A DNA stretch of 64,000 nucleotides, taken from Tomocerus qinae (Eukaryota > Arthropoda > Collembola > Entomobryomorpha > Tomoceridae). The position numbers were made by a program, and so were the translations under genes. Of this stretch, positions 21,533-33,787 are shown in pieces. The DNA lies in NCBI GenBank assembly GCA_020055645.1, contig CM034549.1:11063501-11127500 (forward strand). The letters are read 5' to 3'. A model generated the notes under the pieces. That model did not search any database, was not told the DNA's origin, and saw only the letters and a list, made by a program, of their open reading frames with translations. Position 1 is the first letter of the stretch. Each line of letters opens with the position of its first letter.

Positions 21533-23119
21533 CTAAATTGGACAACTTGAACCAAATTGAACAAAGTTGGACTAAATTGGGCAAGATGCTAGTTGAACTG
21601 AGTTTATATATATTATATAGTAGTCCATATTAATAAATTATAAATTTCTATTCATTTCGATAATCAATAATGAAATGATCTGTATTGAATTTTCGCTCGT
21701 TTTGATTGTCAATATTGTCAATACTTGGAATTAATATTCATTTTGGTAATAAATTTTTACGTTTTTCTACTCTTGTTGAGATAGAAAATGCCGCCCCTAT
21801 TCGGCCGAAAATAAAATTCAACAATTTAATTTCTGAATAACATTTGTGGTAAGTATACAAAACTGGAAAATTTTTTCCATTTTTTAACGAAAGTGAGTAA
21901 AAAAATTGCCTAAAAATGGCAAAAAATCGTGAAATTGTTTGCTATTTTGAGAAAAAATTCCCTTCTTTGGATTTCAGGTGGGGGGGGCGCTTCAGTCCGT
22001 AAAGCCCATCCCTCTATACGTCCTTGGTGGTAGTAATATACAGGGTGGCCAAAGATGAATGACATACATTTTGACCCTAAATAACTTTTAAACAGTATGA
22101 CTTAATAATTCAGACGAGATAGATACCGATAAAAAGACCAAGTGATATTCGCGCGTAGGGGGAAAAATGGAATTCTTATGGCACACACAGGAATTTTGTG
22201 TGGCAAGATATCTTAGTACACAGTCGTGATTTGTATGGTGTTGGTGTGTTATAAAAAATCACGTGAATTTATCTGGAAGTTAAGGGAAAAATCTATGGTA
22301 AAAATAAGAGTACCAATAGTAAGTAAAGAGGGTAACTAAAGGGTTAAACAATGTACTGGGGTATTCGGAAGGTATGCAGTTTTGCATCTTATATTATTAA
22401 CTGTTTTGAAGTGTAAAACAAAAAACGATGAAAATCCATGAAAAAAGAAAAAAATCTATGAAAATCGATGAAAATCTATACACATCGATGAAAATCTATG
22501 AAAATCTATGAAAATCGATGAATTCGCAAAATTTAAATTCATATAGATTAGTCTATAAATTTGCTATTTGCGCCTATGGCTATGGCCATCAATCCTCAAC
22601 CAATTTTGGCTTTCTGTGAATAACAAATACACAAGCAAAAATTTCCATTTTTAGCTATAATCTTCCTTTAATTGCTATTCATTATATTCTATTGCTATCC
22701 AATATTTCTACCTTCTAAATTCCGATAAAGTGCCAAATTATATAGTGCACACTGGAAATTTTACCGCCCTCTAAAATTTTCCGCCCAGTGCCGGTGCACG
22801 GCCCTCGGGACGGGCCTTTGTTCTATCAAAAATATCAAATGCGGTTCCCGTAACTTCGGTTAGCATTTGGTAAGTATGAATGATGCCTTTTGCGTTCGGT
22901 TAGATACTTGCAATACGATTAATATAGGTGATTTGTATGAATTATGAATATGTAGCATGGATTTTATTACCCCCAGTTGTCAAACCCAAGGACTCACACG
23001 TTTTGCGTCTAATTAAAAGCAGAAAAAATAGATGTATGTATATATGGTAGACATTTTTATTATCAGATCAACATTTTCTTCTGTTGTGTTTCTTTGTATT
23101 CTCTGAAGTCATCACCAGA

Positions 23120-25110
23120 TACAGGTCCTTAATGTTGAATTTATAAATGCAACGAAACATAGCTAGTTATTTTTATAATAAAAATGAAGGTTTCATTAAC
23201 CTTGAAATACTGTCGAAAGATTTTGAATCATGTTTTCAAGTTCTATTGCTCTCCGATTCTACATTTGCTTTATTTTGAATTGAAAATATTGATTTTTACA
23301 TGCATTTATAAGAAATATCGATGTATGTTTACAAATCCTCGCTATTTCACTCCAAGGATTCTAAACTGCTCGTAGTAAACCGTCAACCCATCAGGTTTAA
23401 AGCTTTCTGCTAGATAATTGACACCGAATTTGGATTGAAATGATTTCTTCAGAATAGTCCCATATTTATTAATTGCTATTTCTCTCTTTTCCTCTGGAAT
23501 ATCATTTCTCAAGAGCAAATGTTTCATAATTGGAAATTTTGCGGACTCTTCAATGGCCTCAAATTCTTCTTCCGATTCATACACCCATTTCTTAAACAAC
23601 ATATTGATGTCTACTTTGGAGAGCCCACAATTGTTGAAATATTGTGTCCAATCCTCCAACTGTTGTTCGTTCGTCGGTTGGCTGATGTATTTCGCACTTT
23701 CTTTCTTTTCCTCCTCCGTTACAAATTCATTAATGTCCCTAGAATCCCCAATTATAATGAGTATAAATCCTTTATACCGAGCCAGGAAGAAATCAGTGAT
23801 TTATAGGTTAAATTAAATTTACCTAATTAAAGTAATGTTCGCATAACAGCGACCGCCCTTTTTCAGTAATCTGCCAATTGTATCAACTACAGTTTTTTTG
23901 TTTTTCATCCAGTGAAGTACTAAAATAGAAAATCATACGTGCTGATTGATTCTTTATCAAAATTATCTCATTATATCTAAAATCATTTAGTAAAAATACT
24001 CACCTCTGTTTGACCAAACGATATCGACTTTCCCTTCCAACTTCTTCAGTCTTTCATCAAGATCATCCCAAGGAATATCAATATTCTGCACGAAATATTC
24101 GATTGTTCCATCGTTATAAGTCTTGTTAGCATACTCCACCATTTGAGCGTCGAAGTCCAGTGCATACATTTTTTTGTGGGGGATGCGGCTGGATAACAGT
24201 TTGGTCACATTTCCACTTCCACATCCTACATTTAAACAAAGTACAATATATTATACCTCTATCACATAAACAATAATTTATTCCAAGTAAACTCCTTACC
24301 TATATCCAAGATTATGTCCACTCTGCAAAAAGAACGAATACCAACATGAAATTAGTTACAAAAAATAAAAATGTGATATTTTTTATTTGAATCCTTACTC
24401 TCCTAAGTTGTCTTCTATAATATTTTTGATAATTTCTTCAGCATCCCGAAACTGTTGACCATTGGCCTTGTCATAAACAGAAGCGTCCCAAATTTCCTTA
24501 GTGTGCACCATTTTAATTACCAAGTTTCCTAAAATTATTCAGTAAACAAGAACATTACTTCTTATCCTAATTTTGAGCTAAAAAATTTTTTTCTTTGTCT
24601 GAGAAAATGTCAATCTGTTGATTTTTATAAAAAATGACATTGTAAGAGATATGAAAGTTATGTATAAATCAGAAAAAATGAATTGTATATGCAAAAGACA
24701 TACCAAAACGAAGAGGAACGTTTGAGAGTTAAACTGAAGAGCTGGAAGGAGCACTTACAATGTACCTGCCAAGTTAATATATAAAACTCTGGCTTATATA
24801 AACTCTTTGAAAATAGCTTCCAGTAAATTTGCATACGGATAAGTTAACGTGGTGAGAGTAGCGTTATCATTACCAATTTGAATATCCAGCTGTGAAGATT
24901 CTTGCCAATATAATAGCACATTCGGCCTTGTCATGTCATATATAAAGAGCATTAACATTATCTACAATTCCATTTGCTATCATTGTATCGATTTAAAAAT
25001 TGTAAGGTGGTTGAAATGTTTAACCTCTATTTAGCTGGGCAAAGTCATGAGTGAACGTATAAGTACATGTTTACAAAGTACAATATTACATTCGTCGCCT
25101 ACTTGCTTTA
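23120..25110 (-). repeat. Segmental duplication block 2 (gene C and flanks; partner of 15990-18430)
   Basis: This is the same order of 3' flank, five exons, introns and 5' flank as around gene B. Block 2 lacks the Helitron-like insert, so it shows the pre-insertion state of that intron. Confidence 0.8.
23342..24511 (-). CDS. JHAMT-like: JHAMT-like SAM methyltransferase C, 5 exons, 283 aa
   Basis: Exons (minus): 24399-24511, 24300-24322, 24004-24225, 23823-23919, 23342-23738; phases join. It is the close twin of gene B: same motif I (LDIGCGSGNVT), ALDFDAQMVEYANK, DIVWSNRVLHWM, LLKKGGRCYANITL, and the terminus YYEQFRILGVK. It has one extra codon (LLLRNDIP against LLLNDIP in B). Introns fall at identical positions and phases, and intron sequence is alignable with B, so the duplication is recent. 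The predicted role is the same as for the other copies: SAM-dependent methylation of a small carboxylate, by family a juvenile-hormone precursor. I see no frameshift or premature stop. The start ATG is the first in frame after an upstream run ending CTTGGTAATTAAA. Confidence 0.88.
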
Positions 25111-25385
25111 TGCAACCCACTGATTAAGTATGAATATCTTGCGTGTGTCACTCTTCTCTTACACACCATGTTGAGGAGACACATAAAAATATCCATGTAT
25201 AGTCATGTAGCATGAATTTATGTAACAAATCCTGTTTTCTGACTGCGTATTTCGGATTTATTAATTACCTCTAGTTATCCCAACGCCAAGGACGTTTTAC
25301 TTCGTTGATCCAATAGAAATGGATTAAATAAATGTTATTTTAAGGTTTCTTTTATTTTCAGATTCATATCAGCATTAAGTAATGG
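24512..25385. other. Intergenic spacer between genes C and D
   Basis: Upstream region of gene C (duplicated from that of B) followed by the 3' flank of gene D. No coding exon seen. Confidence 0.5.
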
Positions 25386-26710
25386 CTATTTGATGCCAAT
25401 GATTCTAAACTGTTCGTAATAGACGTTTCTTCTGTTATGTTTCTTTGTATCTTTCAAATCATCCCCAAATTTTGTTTGAAAAGCTTGCAGATATAAATCA
25501 GCATATTTTCTTGTGATACTTTCTTTCATATTCTCTGGAATGTCCTTCTTCAAAAATCTTGATGTATAGGAAACTACAGTTTTTTCTTCCATTTCCATGA
25601 ATTCTTCATCTGTGGAATACACCCAATTTTTGTGAAGCATGTTTACACTTACTTTTGATAATCCACAATTATTAAAGCATTTTTTCCAATCATTCAGTTG
25701 CATTTCATGAGTGTCTTGGAAAATGTATCGCTCATTTTCTTCCTTTTCTTCTTCAGTAGCGAACTCATTTAGATCCCTATTAAATATCGTTAATCAATTT
25801 TTCAATACTAATAGCTTCTTCTCTAAAGTCTGAAGTTGTCTCTGTTGAGTGTTGAATACCTTGTCAATGTCGTGTTCACATAACAGCGCCCTCCTTTCTT
25901 TAACAATCTTCCAATTGTGTTAGCTGCAGTTTGTTTGTCTTTGAGCCAATGAAGAACTAAAATTTGGTAACAAATGTGAAACAATATTTTACATGAAGGA
26001 TTAGTAATTATAAATTATAGTCTACCTCTGTTCGACCAAACGATATCAACTTTTCCTTCTAAATCTCTTAATCTTTGATCCAATTTTTCCCATGGGACCT
26101 CGATGTTTTGAACGAAATATTCAATCGTTCCATCGTTGTGAGTTTTATTAGCATATTCCACCATTTTCTGGTCAAAATCACAAGCCAAGATTTTATTTCT
26201 ATGTGGAACAAGACTTGAGAGCAGTTTTGTGACATTTCCACTGCCGCAACCTGTTATAAAAATAGCACCCAAAATTGTGAAGTTTTAATTGATGTACATA
26301 GCAGGTGTCATATGAAATGATAATGCAATATTTTTTGACTGTAAAACGAAGGATACCTAAATCCACGATTATGTCGACCCTGTATATTATATAGCAAAAT
26401 TATTAATGTTCCTCGTGCTAACAGAATTTCAAACTGTTGGGCTAGAATGCGTATTTAAAATGAAATGATTTTTTCGGATCGAATTACTTACTCTTCACTA
26501 CTGTCATCTAATATATTCTGAATCGTTTCCCCTGCATCTCGAAACTAAATTTGAATCATAACTTTGCTTAATGTTCAAAATTATTTGAATTGTTTGTATA
26601 ACAATTTAGTTTTATTATAATAACATAAAGTTAACCTGCTGCCCATTTGTACTGTCATATCCTAAAGCATCCCAGATTGATTTCGTACTTTGCTGAATTT
26701 GCTCCATTGC
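25230..26710 (-). repeat. Segmental duplication block (gene D and 3' flank; partner of 27545-29010)
   Basis: Flank sequence AAATCCTGTTTTCTGAC and AATTACCTCTAG with CCAACGCCAAGGAC occurs beside both D and E, and exons and introns of the two genes align throughout. Confidence 0.8.
25386..26707 (-). CDS. JHAMT-like: JHAMT-like SAM methyltransferase D, 6 exons, 286 aa
   Basis: Exons (minus): 26636-26707, 26492-26544, 26357-26379, 26026-26250, 25860-25956, 25386-25776; phases join. Motif I is VDLGCGSGNVT (residues 47-57), then LACDFDQKMVEYANK, DIVWSNRVLHWL, and LLKKGGRCYVNTTL. The terminus is YYEQFRIIGIK. Compared with B and C there is one extra intron, phase 0, between NGQQ and FRDAGE near the N-terminus; gene E and F share this position. 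The N-terminus MEQIQQSTKSIWDALGYD matches the family pattern W-D-x-x-x-Y-D. The predicted enzyme methylates a sesquiterpenoid acid or similar carboxylate, cytosolic, with no signal peptide. No defect was seen. The closest relative in the window is gene E. Confidence 0.87.
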
Positions 26711-27725
26711 AATTGAATTAGTATATGAACACAAAAATTTTCTGACGAAGGCAAATTAAATATCCCACAGCACGTGAGAAAGAATCTCATGCCAGCAAAT
26801 AACTGAATTATGTACGAAGTCACGATAACATTATGTCTTTGATGCCTTTATATAAAGCTCTAAGTGATAAAAGGTTATAAGTGATATAGTAGATTGGCAA
26901 TGATTTAATTGAACACGCTGGTGGCAAAATAGTACGGACTACAGACTGAATTGTTATACTTCGTAGACCAATTTGCCAAAATTCAATTTGACAAAATCTA
27001 GTTATAAGACTAGAGATACGTTTTAATTTTTTGTGCCCCATAACCTCATTTTAACCTTTACGATGCAATTATTTGTATCGAACTGTCGTTTTTGTAAAAT
27101 ATCCTATTTAGGCCTGTGTAAATGTATTTAGAAAGTTCGTTTTGTCAACTGTGATTTGCCAAATAGGCATCCTGTACTTTAATGTACTTCGTTCTCGGTT
27201 GTTGATTCTTATAGGTACTACTGGAATATATCAACATAAATCGCTTTTTTCAACTCGCCATCGTAAATCCACGAATTTCACAAATTGTATACATATTAGC
27301 AGTCCAAGTAACTGAGTATGCCGCACATGTGTGCATATAAATTGATTAGTATCACTGATGATAACGATTCACTATCTCCACTATAAATAAAACAGCACAG
27401 CATTAATTTTGCTGTCATGATTATGTCATTTTGCACAAGTGGAATTATAACGTGCTTATATCAGTATAGTCTACACTATAATTTTATACCACTCAAATAT
27501 ATAACTGGTGGTCGAAGGTTGGTTGCCTCTTGCCACAGGTATGTAAGAAATCCTGTTTTCTGACAGCGTATTACGGAATTATTAATTACCTCTAGCAGTC
27601 CCAACGCCAAGGACATATTATTTCGTTTTTCAAATGAAAAAGTTAAAAAACAATTAATAGGTATTAAATAGCCACTGTGTAAGACTTTTTATTGTCAGAT
27701 TCATACAATCAACATTGAGTATTAT
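26708..27725. other. Intergenic spacer between genes D and E
   Basis: No coding exon seen. The part near 27545-27725 is the duplicated 3' flank of gene E. Confidence 0.5.
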
Positions 27726-29010
27726 CTATTTGATACCAATGATTCTAAACTGCTCGTAATAAACATTTCTTTTGTTGTGTTTCTTTGTATCTTTGAAATC
27801 ATGGCCAAATTTTGTTTGCAATACTTGAAGAAATATATCAGCATATTTCCTGGCAATAGATGTTTTCAAATTTTCTGGAATATCATCCTTCAAAAGTCTC
27901 GATGCGTAGGAAACTACAGTTTTCTCTTCCTGTTCCCTGAATTCTTCATCTGTGGAATACACCCAACTTTTGTAGAGCAAATTGACACTTACTTGTGACA
28001 AACCGCAATTATTAAAGCACTTTTTCCAGCCGTTCAGTTGCATTTCAGGAGTCTCTTGCAAAATGTATCGCTCGTTTTCTTCCTTCTCTTCTTCCGTAGC
28101 GAACTCATTTAGGTCCCTGTTAAATATCGTAAATCAAATTTTGGTACTATGTAACTACCTCCGTCTCTAAAACAGTCTATACATGATTATACTCTGATTT
28201 TACCTTGTCAATGTGATGTTAACATAACAGCGTCCACCTTTCTTTAACAATCTTCCAATTGTGTTGACTGCAGTTTGCTTATATTTCAGCCAATGAAAAA
28301 CTGTTAGGTAAAAAGTGTAAAACAATATTTTACATGCCTGATACTGGTTTACTTATAAGTAATTATAAATTATAGTCTACCTCTGTTCGACCAAACGATG
28401 TCAACTTTTCCTTCCAAATCTCTTAATCTTTGGTCCAACTTTTCCCATGGGACATCGATGTTTTGAACAAAGTATTCAATCGTTCCATCGTTGTGAGTTT
28501 TATTAGCATATTCCACCATTTTTTGGTCGAAATCACAAGCTAAGATTTTATTTCTATGTGGAACAAGACTTGAGAGTAGTTTTGTGACATTTCCACTCCC
28601 GCAACCTTTTGTAAAAATAGCAAAAAACGTTTGTGAAATTTTAATCTATAAGCAGTTATGATATTGCAAAATTTTTTGACTGTAGAACGAAGGATACCTA
28701 AATCCACGATAATGTCGACCCTGTATATTGTAAAACAAAATTATTAACTCTCTTTTCTAACAGAATTGCAAACAGGCATATTTAGAATGAAATTAAGATT
28801 TTCCGGATCAAACTACTTACTCTTCACTACTGTCATCTAGTATATTCTGAATCATTTCCCCCGCATCTCGAAACTGAATATTAATCGCAATTTTGATAAA
28901 TCTTCAAAATAATTTGAATTGTTTAAATAGTAATGATTACCTGCGGCCCATTTGTTTTGTCATATCCAAGAGCATCCCAAATTGACTTCGAAGTTTGGTC
29001 CATTTCAATC
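27545..29010 (-). repeat. Segmental duplication block (gene E and 3' flank; partner of 25230-26710)
   Basis: Exons, introns and the 3' flank align with the gene D block in the same orientation. Confidence 0.8.
27726..29003 (-). CDS. JHAMT-like: JHAMT-like SAM methyltransferase E, 6 exons, 283 aa
   Basis: Exons (minus): 28941-29003, 28821-28873, 28698-28720, 28381-28605, 28204-28300, 27726-28116; phases join. It is the twin of gene D with the same six-exon structure. Motif I VDLGCGSG (residues 44-51) is intact. SNR is followed by VFHWL where D has VLHWL. The strand after motif IV is LLKKGGRCYVNITL and the C-terminus is YYEQFRIIGIK. The N-terminus is three codons shorter than in D (MDQTSKSIWDALGYD). 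Differences from D are scattered substitutions without frameshift, consistent with two retained functional copies. As with its neighbours, a JH- or farnesoate-type substrate is inferred from family resemblance only. Confidence 0.87.
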
Positions 29011-31071
29011 TAACTGAATCAGTAATATATTTAGTAGATGTACACAATTAATAGATGAAGATTAAATACCAAATTGCCCACAGCAATTGAAAAGGATTCT
29101 CCTGCCACTTACATGCAAATGTCTTTGTAGCTTAATGTCCTTGTCTTTATCATGAGAAGTTCATCATATTCATCAAAGTTCTAAGTGTAGATAAAAGGTA
29201 AATGTTATCTCAAAGATATGTTGGTACCTATGTCGTATACTATCTATGTTCTATGCATATGCTAAGATCAGTGTACAAAATATACCACTTTTTAGGCTTT
29301 TTTACCATCACAGTGGTAAAAATGCACTTAATGGTAAAAATGCACTTAATGGTAAAAATGCATTTAATGGTAAAAATGGTAAATTTTGGCGATTTATTAG
29401 ACAGATTAGTATTAGATACACAAAATCTACTAAAATATAGGTTTGACTTATTTTCAATGAAATATTTCCAATTAGCCCTTTAGTTAATCAAAGTATTAAT
29501 CCTATTCATTTGGTTGTTCCCCGAAGGTTATAAAAAATGTTACTAAAATCAAGATTGCATTTGGTATCGCCATGCAATTTAAAATTGATATGAATGCGCC
29601 AATTTAATTGCAATTACTCTCTCAATCGGCAAATAAGGGCGATTAGTGTCCCCATCGGTTGAATCTAACTCTGATTGAATGGACACTTATCAATTTGTAA
29701 CAACCATTATCAGCTGCTAAGCTATTTCATACTTTGACAGCCAATTATATTCAAAATTTAAACACGAAATTTAAATGAAACTATTTTTTACCATTTTTAC
29801 CAATTTATACCACTTACCACTAGTTTTAAGCAGGTGGTATTTAACGTTAAATACCATTTAAAACCACTTACCACTGGTAATTGATAAATGGTATTTTGTA
29901 CACTGGCTAAGATTAAGCCTGAAACTGCCTTTTTCAGCTATGAATCTTTAGTCTGAGTGTTCCATACAATGAATGCTTTTTACTGCAATACACAAGTTGA
30001 ACCGAATTGGACTGAATCAAACTGAATTGAACTGAATTGGTCCAAATTGGAGCGAATTGAACCAAACTATCCGAATTTGGCTAAATTTAGTTTAAAAAGT
30101 CAGCAGAAATTTTAATTTACCCCGGGTACTCGTAAAACGGCTCCCTCTTAATAAAACTACTACAAACAAACGAGAAATTAACATTGTATTGCATGACTGA
30201 GTATGATTTTCAATTTTCAATTATATTCAATTATATTCAATCAATTATATATTTGATTGTTGCCAAAAAGAAGTTGACAAAAAATTTTCAGCCTCAGGAT
30301 ATTATATACCAAAAATGATAAAACGTTTGAGGAGTTACTCGCAGCTTTACACTTCATTATTATTGGCTATTTACCCTTTTCTGCTTTTCTTTTCTGTACA
30401 GAAAGTTTTGGTCGGTGTTTCCACAACTAGTTACTCAGGGACAAGCAGTCGTTCCATAGGTCTCCTTACTGACTGCTGATCGTATCAGATTCTTGGATCT
30501 TAGTACTCCTTGTGAATGTTAAGTGGCTTAATTACTAACATACGATAAAATATGGCAAGGTCAGTACTTTTATCGGTAGGTACCTAATAAATGGTGACTC
30601 GTGACAGGTTGGTTTTAGAAAAAAATCAATTAATGCATCATGCAAAAACTATCATCCCTGTAACAATGCATGAGTATTAGTGGTTTCATCAACTATAGAT
30701 AAATTAAGAACCATGCCAAAATAGACATGCTTTAGACATGACATGAAATACACCCGTCGTTTGTGCCAATTAATATGCACAGGATATTTTATTTTATTCA
30801 ACCCTTCATGTAATGTCAGTTGCATTTGAAAATGTTTAAATGCACTGTTGGTATACATTCTATTGTGATGGCTATGCAACGATTTAATTTTAATTGAAAC
30901 AAGAGCCTATACAGAGGACTTTTAATATGGTCATTGTGTTATTATCCTTGGTTTTTATGATTAACTTTAGTCTTTGTACGTGCAGCTGATAGATTTTAAT
31001 TAATAGTGAACATAACACAGAATGTGGTATAATATGGTTATAATAATATCTACACGTTTTTCAGAAAAGAA
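29004..31071. other. Intergenic region between genes E and F with a hAT MITE
   Basis: No coding exon was recognised. It contains the 637-bp hAT-type element, a degenerate GAATTGAACTGAATTGG-like repeat at about 29995-30070, and otherwise unremarkable AT-rich sequence. Confidence 0.5.
29269..29905. mobile_element. Non-autonomous hAT-type element (MITE), 637 bp
   Basis: Left end CAGTGTACAAAATA (29269) and right end TATTTTGTACACTG type (to 29905) are inverted copies with CAGTG/CACTG tips, typical of hAT. The element is flanked on both sides by a perfect 8-bp direct repeat GCTAAGAT (29261-29268 and 29906-29913), the target-duplication length of hAT. It has no transposase frame. Subterminal repeats are visible: four copies of an 18-bp unit around GGTAAAAATGCACTTAAT at about 29317-29375, and several ACCACTTACCAC blocks near 29810-29880, possible transposase-binding sites. 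Confidence 0.92.
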
Positions 31072-32590
31072 CTATTTGGTACCAATAATTCGGAACTGTT
31101 CGTAGTACATGGTTTTGCTGTTTTCATCGAGGACTTCAGCCGGTGGTTTTCCATATCTCGTTTGTAATGCAAGATAAACTTTGACCTCAAACATCTCAAC
31201 GATTTTCTCCTTATCTTCTTCAGAAACTCCAGGGGCAATTCTGTTTCTCAGAAAAGGTTCAACGTACGAAGCCATACCCCAATATGCCTCTGCAGTATCA
31301 AATGTCCAGTCTTTGAAAAGCATTTGGACCTAAAACGATCAATTTAGGAATTAAAACACTATTTTAAATACGATAATATTAAAAATTAAAATCTGAACTA
31401 TTACATGAACATCTGAAAGGCCACAGTTATTGAAATGATCCTTCCAATATTCGATTTGCTCTTTATGCGTTTCAAAATGCACATATTTTGCATTTTCTTC
31501 TCGTTCAGCTTGACTGACGAATTCGTTAATATCCCTCTCCAGAGTGGTATTAATGTACAATCGTCCACCTTCTGAATAGTTACAATTCAATGATTAAAAA
31601 ACAATTTCCCATCTTCAATTTTGGTTATCTGTTGTCTTACTTGTTTCAGTGGCTATTGTATAAATTATACTTACTTCGCAATAATCTTGAAATTGAGTTT
31701 ATAGCCGTTTCTTTGTCTGTCAAAAAAAATTAATATTTAATTTCTAAAATAACCTCAGATGAGCTGGTATTTTCACTTCAATAAAAATATCATGAATGCG
31801 AGAATTCACCTTTAACCCAATGGAGTACTCTGTTAGACCAGATCAGATCAACTTTTCCTTCGAGGTTCCTTAATCTTTCATCCAATTTTTCCCATGCTAC
31901 TCCAATATCTTGCACAAAAAACTCAATTGTCATATCGTTGTGGTGGTGTCTCTTGGCATATTCCACCATTTTAGGGTCGTAATCGAATGCAAATATCTTT
32001 TCATGGCCTATTTGCTCGGAAAGCAAGCTGGTTACATTTCCACTTCCGCAACCAATGTCGACAATGAGTTTGACGCTGCAAATTACAAGAGACACACACC
32101 CCATAAGTTTAGCAACATTCAATTGGCTACTATTAATATGTTAAAGAATAGCAGAGAAAAATAGATATTTACTTTTGCAAATTGTCTTTCAAGATTTGAT
32201 CCAACGTTTCTTGAGCATCTCTAATCTACAATTTCAGAAACAAATTACAGCACTGGATATTATACAGTAGCTAAATTCATTCTGTTGACAAAATTTCATG
32301 GATCTATAAGATATTATATTGACAAACTATTTTCAAATGTTAAATTTTTAGTATGCGACGTGCAAAATAATAATATGTACAGATAATTTAGAAAAACTTT
32401 TCATAGAAATATATTTTTGGATAAAATCCATTAGGTTAGATAATTTATAAAAGTAGATCTTACAACCATCATTTAAATCATGTCTAAGGTTTGTTATCGG
32501 TAATAGTATAATATAGTAAAATATTTACTGTACCTGAGCCCCATTGGAATGGTTGTAAACATCGGGTATCCATCCTAGAGATTTCCCCAT
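31072..32590 (-). CDS. JHAMT-like: JHAMT-like SAM methyltransferase F, 6 exons, 280 aa
   Basis: Exons (minus): 32534-32590, 32173-32225, 31810-32075, 31675-31716, 31405-31571, 31072-31329; phases join. Motif I is VDIGCGSGNVT (residues 42-52), then FAFDYDPKMVEYAKR, DLIWSNRVLHWV, and GGRLYINTTL. The terminus is YYEQFRIIGTK. Its gene structure differs sharply from the others: it lacks the introns found elsewhere within the DIG/CGSG motif and between SNR and VLHW, and has its own introns after HWVK, after LLRK and after SDVH. The N-terminal phase-0 intron (NGAQ/IRDAQE) is shared with D and E. Function is predicted as for the family; the intact motifs suggest an active enzyme. Confidence 0.86.
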
Positions 32591-33787
32591 AGCTATTAAA
32601 ATTGTAGAAAATATTGGTTCCCAATCCAAGTTGAAAATATAAAATATTTTCCGATTTTAATTCTAATGCGTATGTATTATATTCGCATACAGTATAATAA
32701 TAATAACTATAGTATTGTGCAACAAGTGAGGAATGGCCTTCCACTGTGATCAATTTAGTGACGGTCAAAATGAGATCCAGAATATCAAAATAAGGCATTC
32801 ATAGCTATTCTATCATACTACGTGTGTAAGCAGTAATATATATATGTACACTGAAAGAAATGCAAGTCGCAACGCAGCAGCAAGTGATGTCATTTTCAGT
32901 ACTTACTTTACAGTCTATTTACATGTATAACTGTCATATTGTCTTTCCATTTCATTTGTGAGTTTAAAAAATCTTAAGGATAGCTTTCTTGATAATTTAG
33001 GCACATGTAAGTGATACTGATAAGGAGAAATGCTAAGTGAATATGATGTGTATAGTTTTATGTACTAAAAAGGATATATCCATTAAAAGATAGAAGGATT
33101 AATAGAATTAAATTGTATTCATTAATTTATTATCACTTTAACACGATGATGCAATTAATACAAACCGTGCACTACATCACAACATTTTGAATAGTATCTT
33201 CTATACACGTAGAAGTTATCTTCAGTCAAATGTCTTGAAGCGAAAAACTTATACTACCATCTTGAACTCCACAAAAGTGACCAAAATAAATGATGTAACT
33301 ATTTGAGTTCAAATTACAATATCATGCGCATATTGTTTACATTTTGTTCTAAATAAGAATTGCAACCCTATTGAAAACAGGAAGTTTAATCTGGCATAAT
33401 GAAGGACATCGTGATCTGAGATTTCCGTGTGTTAATTTATTGCACGTACTACGTAATTCAGATGATTAAATTCAATTAATGTTAACTAAGCATAAGTATT
33501 ATCATCTTCAGAACGTCTAAACAGAAATAATACAACTTCTATTGCCAGAGAATACTTTAAATGTTAACACTGTAATAGATTTCCCTAAACAGATATCACA
33601 AAACTGACAACAATCTACAAAAGCCCATAATCACTAAATTATTGTCATAAAAATTTCACTACGATTAAATAAACTAGCAAATAATTAAAAACTTTTAGTA
33701 TAAATTACAAAGAGCCTATTTCTAGATTGATGAAAAATAGAGAACCATTTAGTATACAAAAGCGAATTTTTGACTTCTGTAGATATT
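32591..33787. other. Intergenic spacer between genes F and G
   Basis: No coding exon, RNA gene or repeat array was recognised. Confidence 0.45.

Larger units (their letters stand above)
20493..23341. other. Repeat-rich intergenic region
   Basis: No gene was recognised. The stretch holds a foldback element (20743-21116), a 13-bp inverted repeat, a 30-bp tandem array, a motif TACAGGGTGGCC at about 22039 that resembles the ends of many arthropod repeats, and a GAAAATCTATGAAAATCGAT-type simple repeat at about 22425-22530. From about 23120 it is the duplicated 3' flank of gene C. Confidence 0.6.

Noticed and set aside
29202-29483. 93-codon frame containing MVKMHL-type repeats
   Set aside because: It is produced by the 18-bp tandem repeat inside the hAT MITE.
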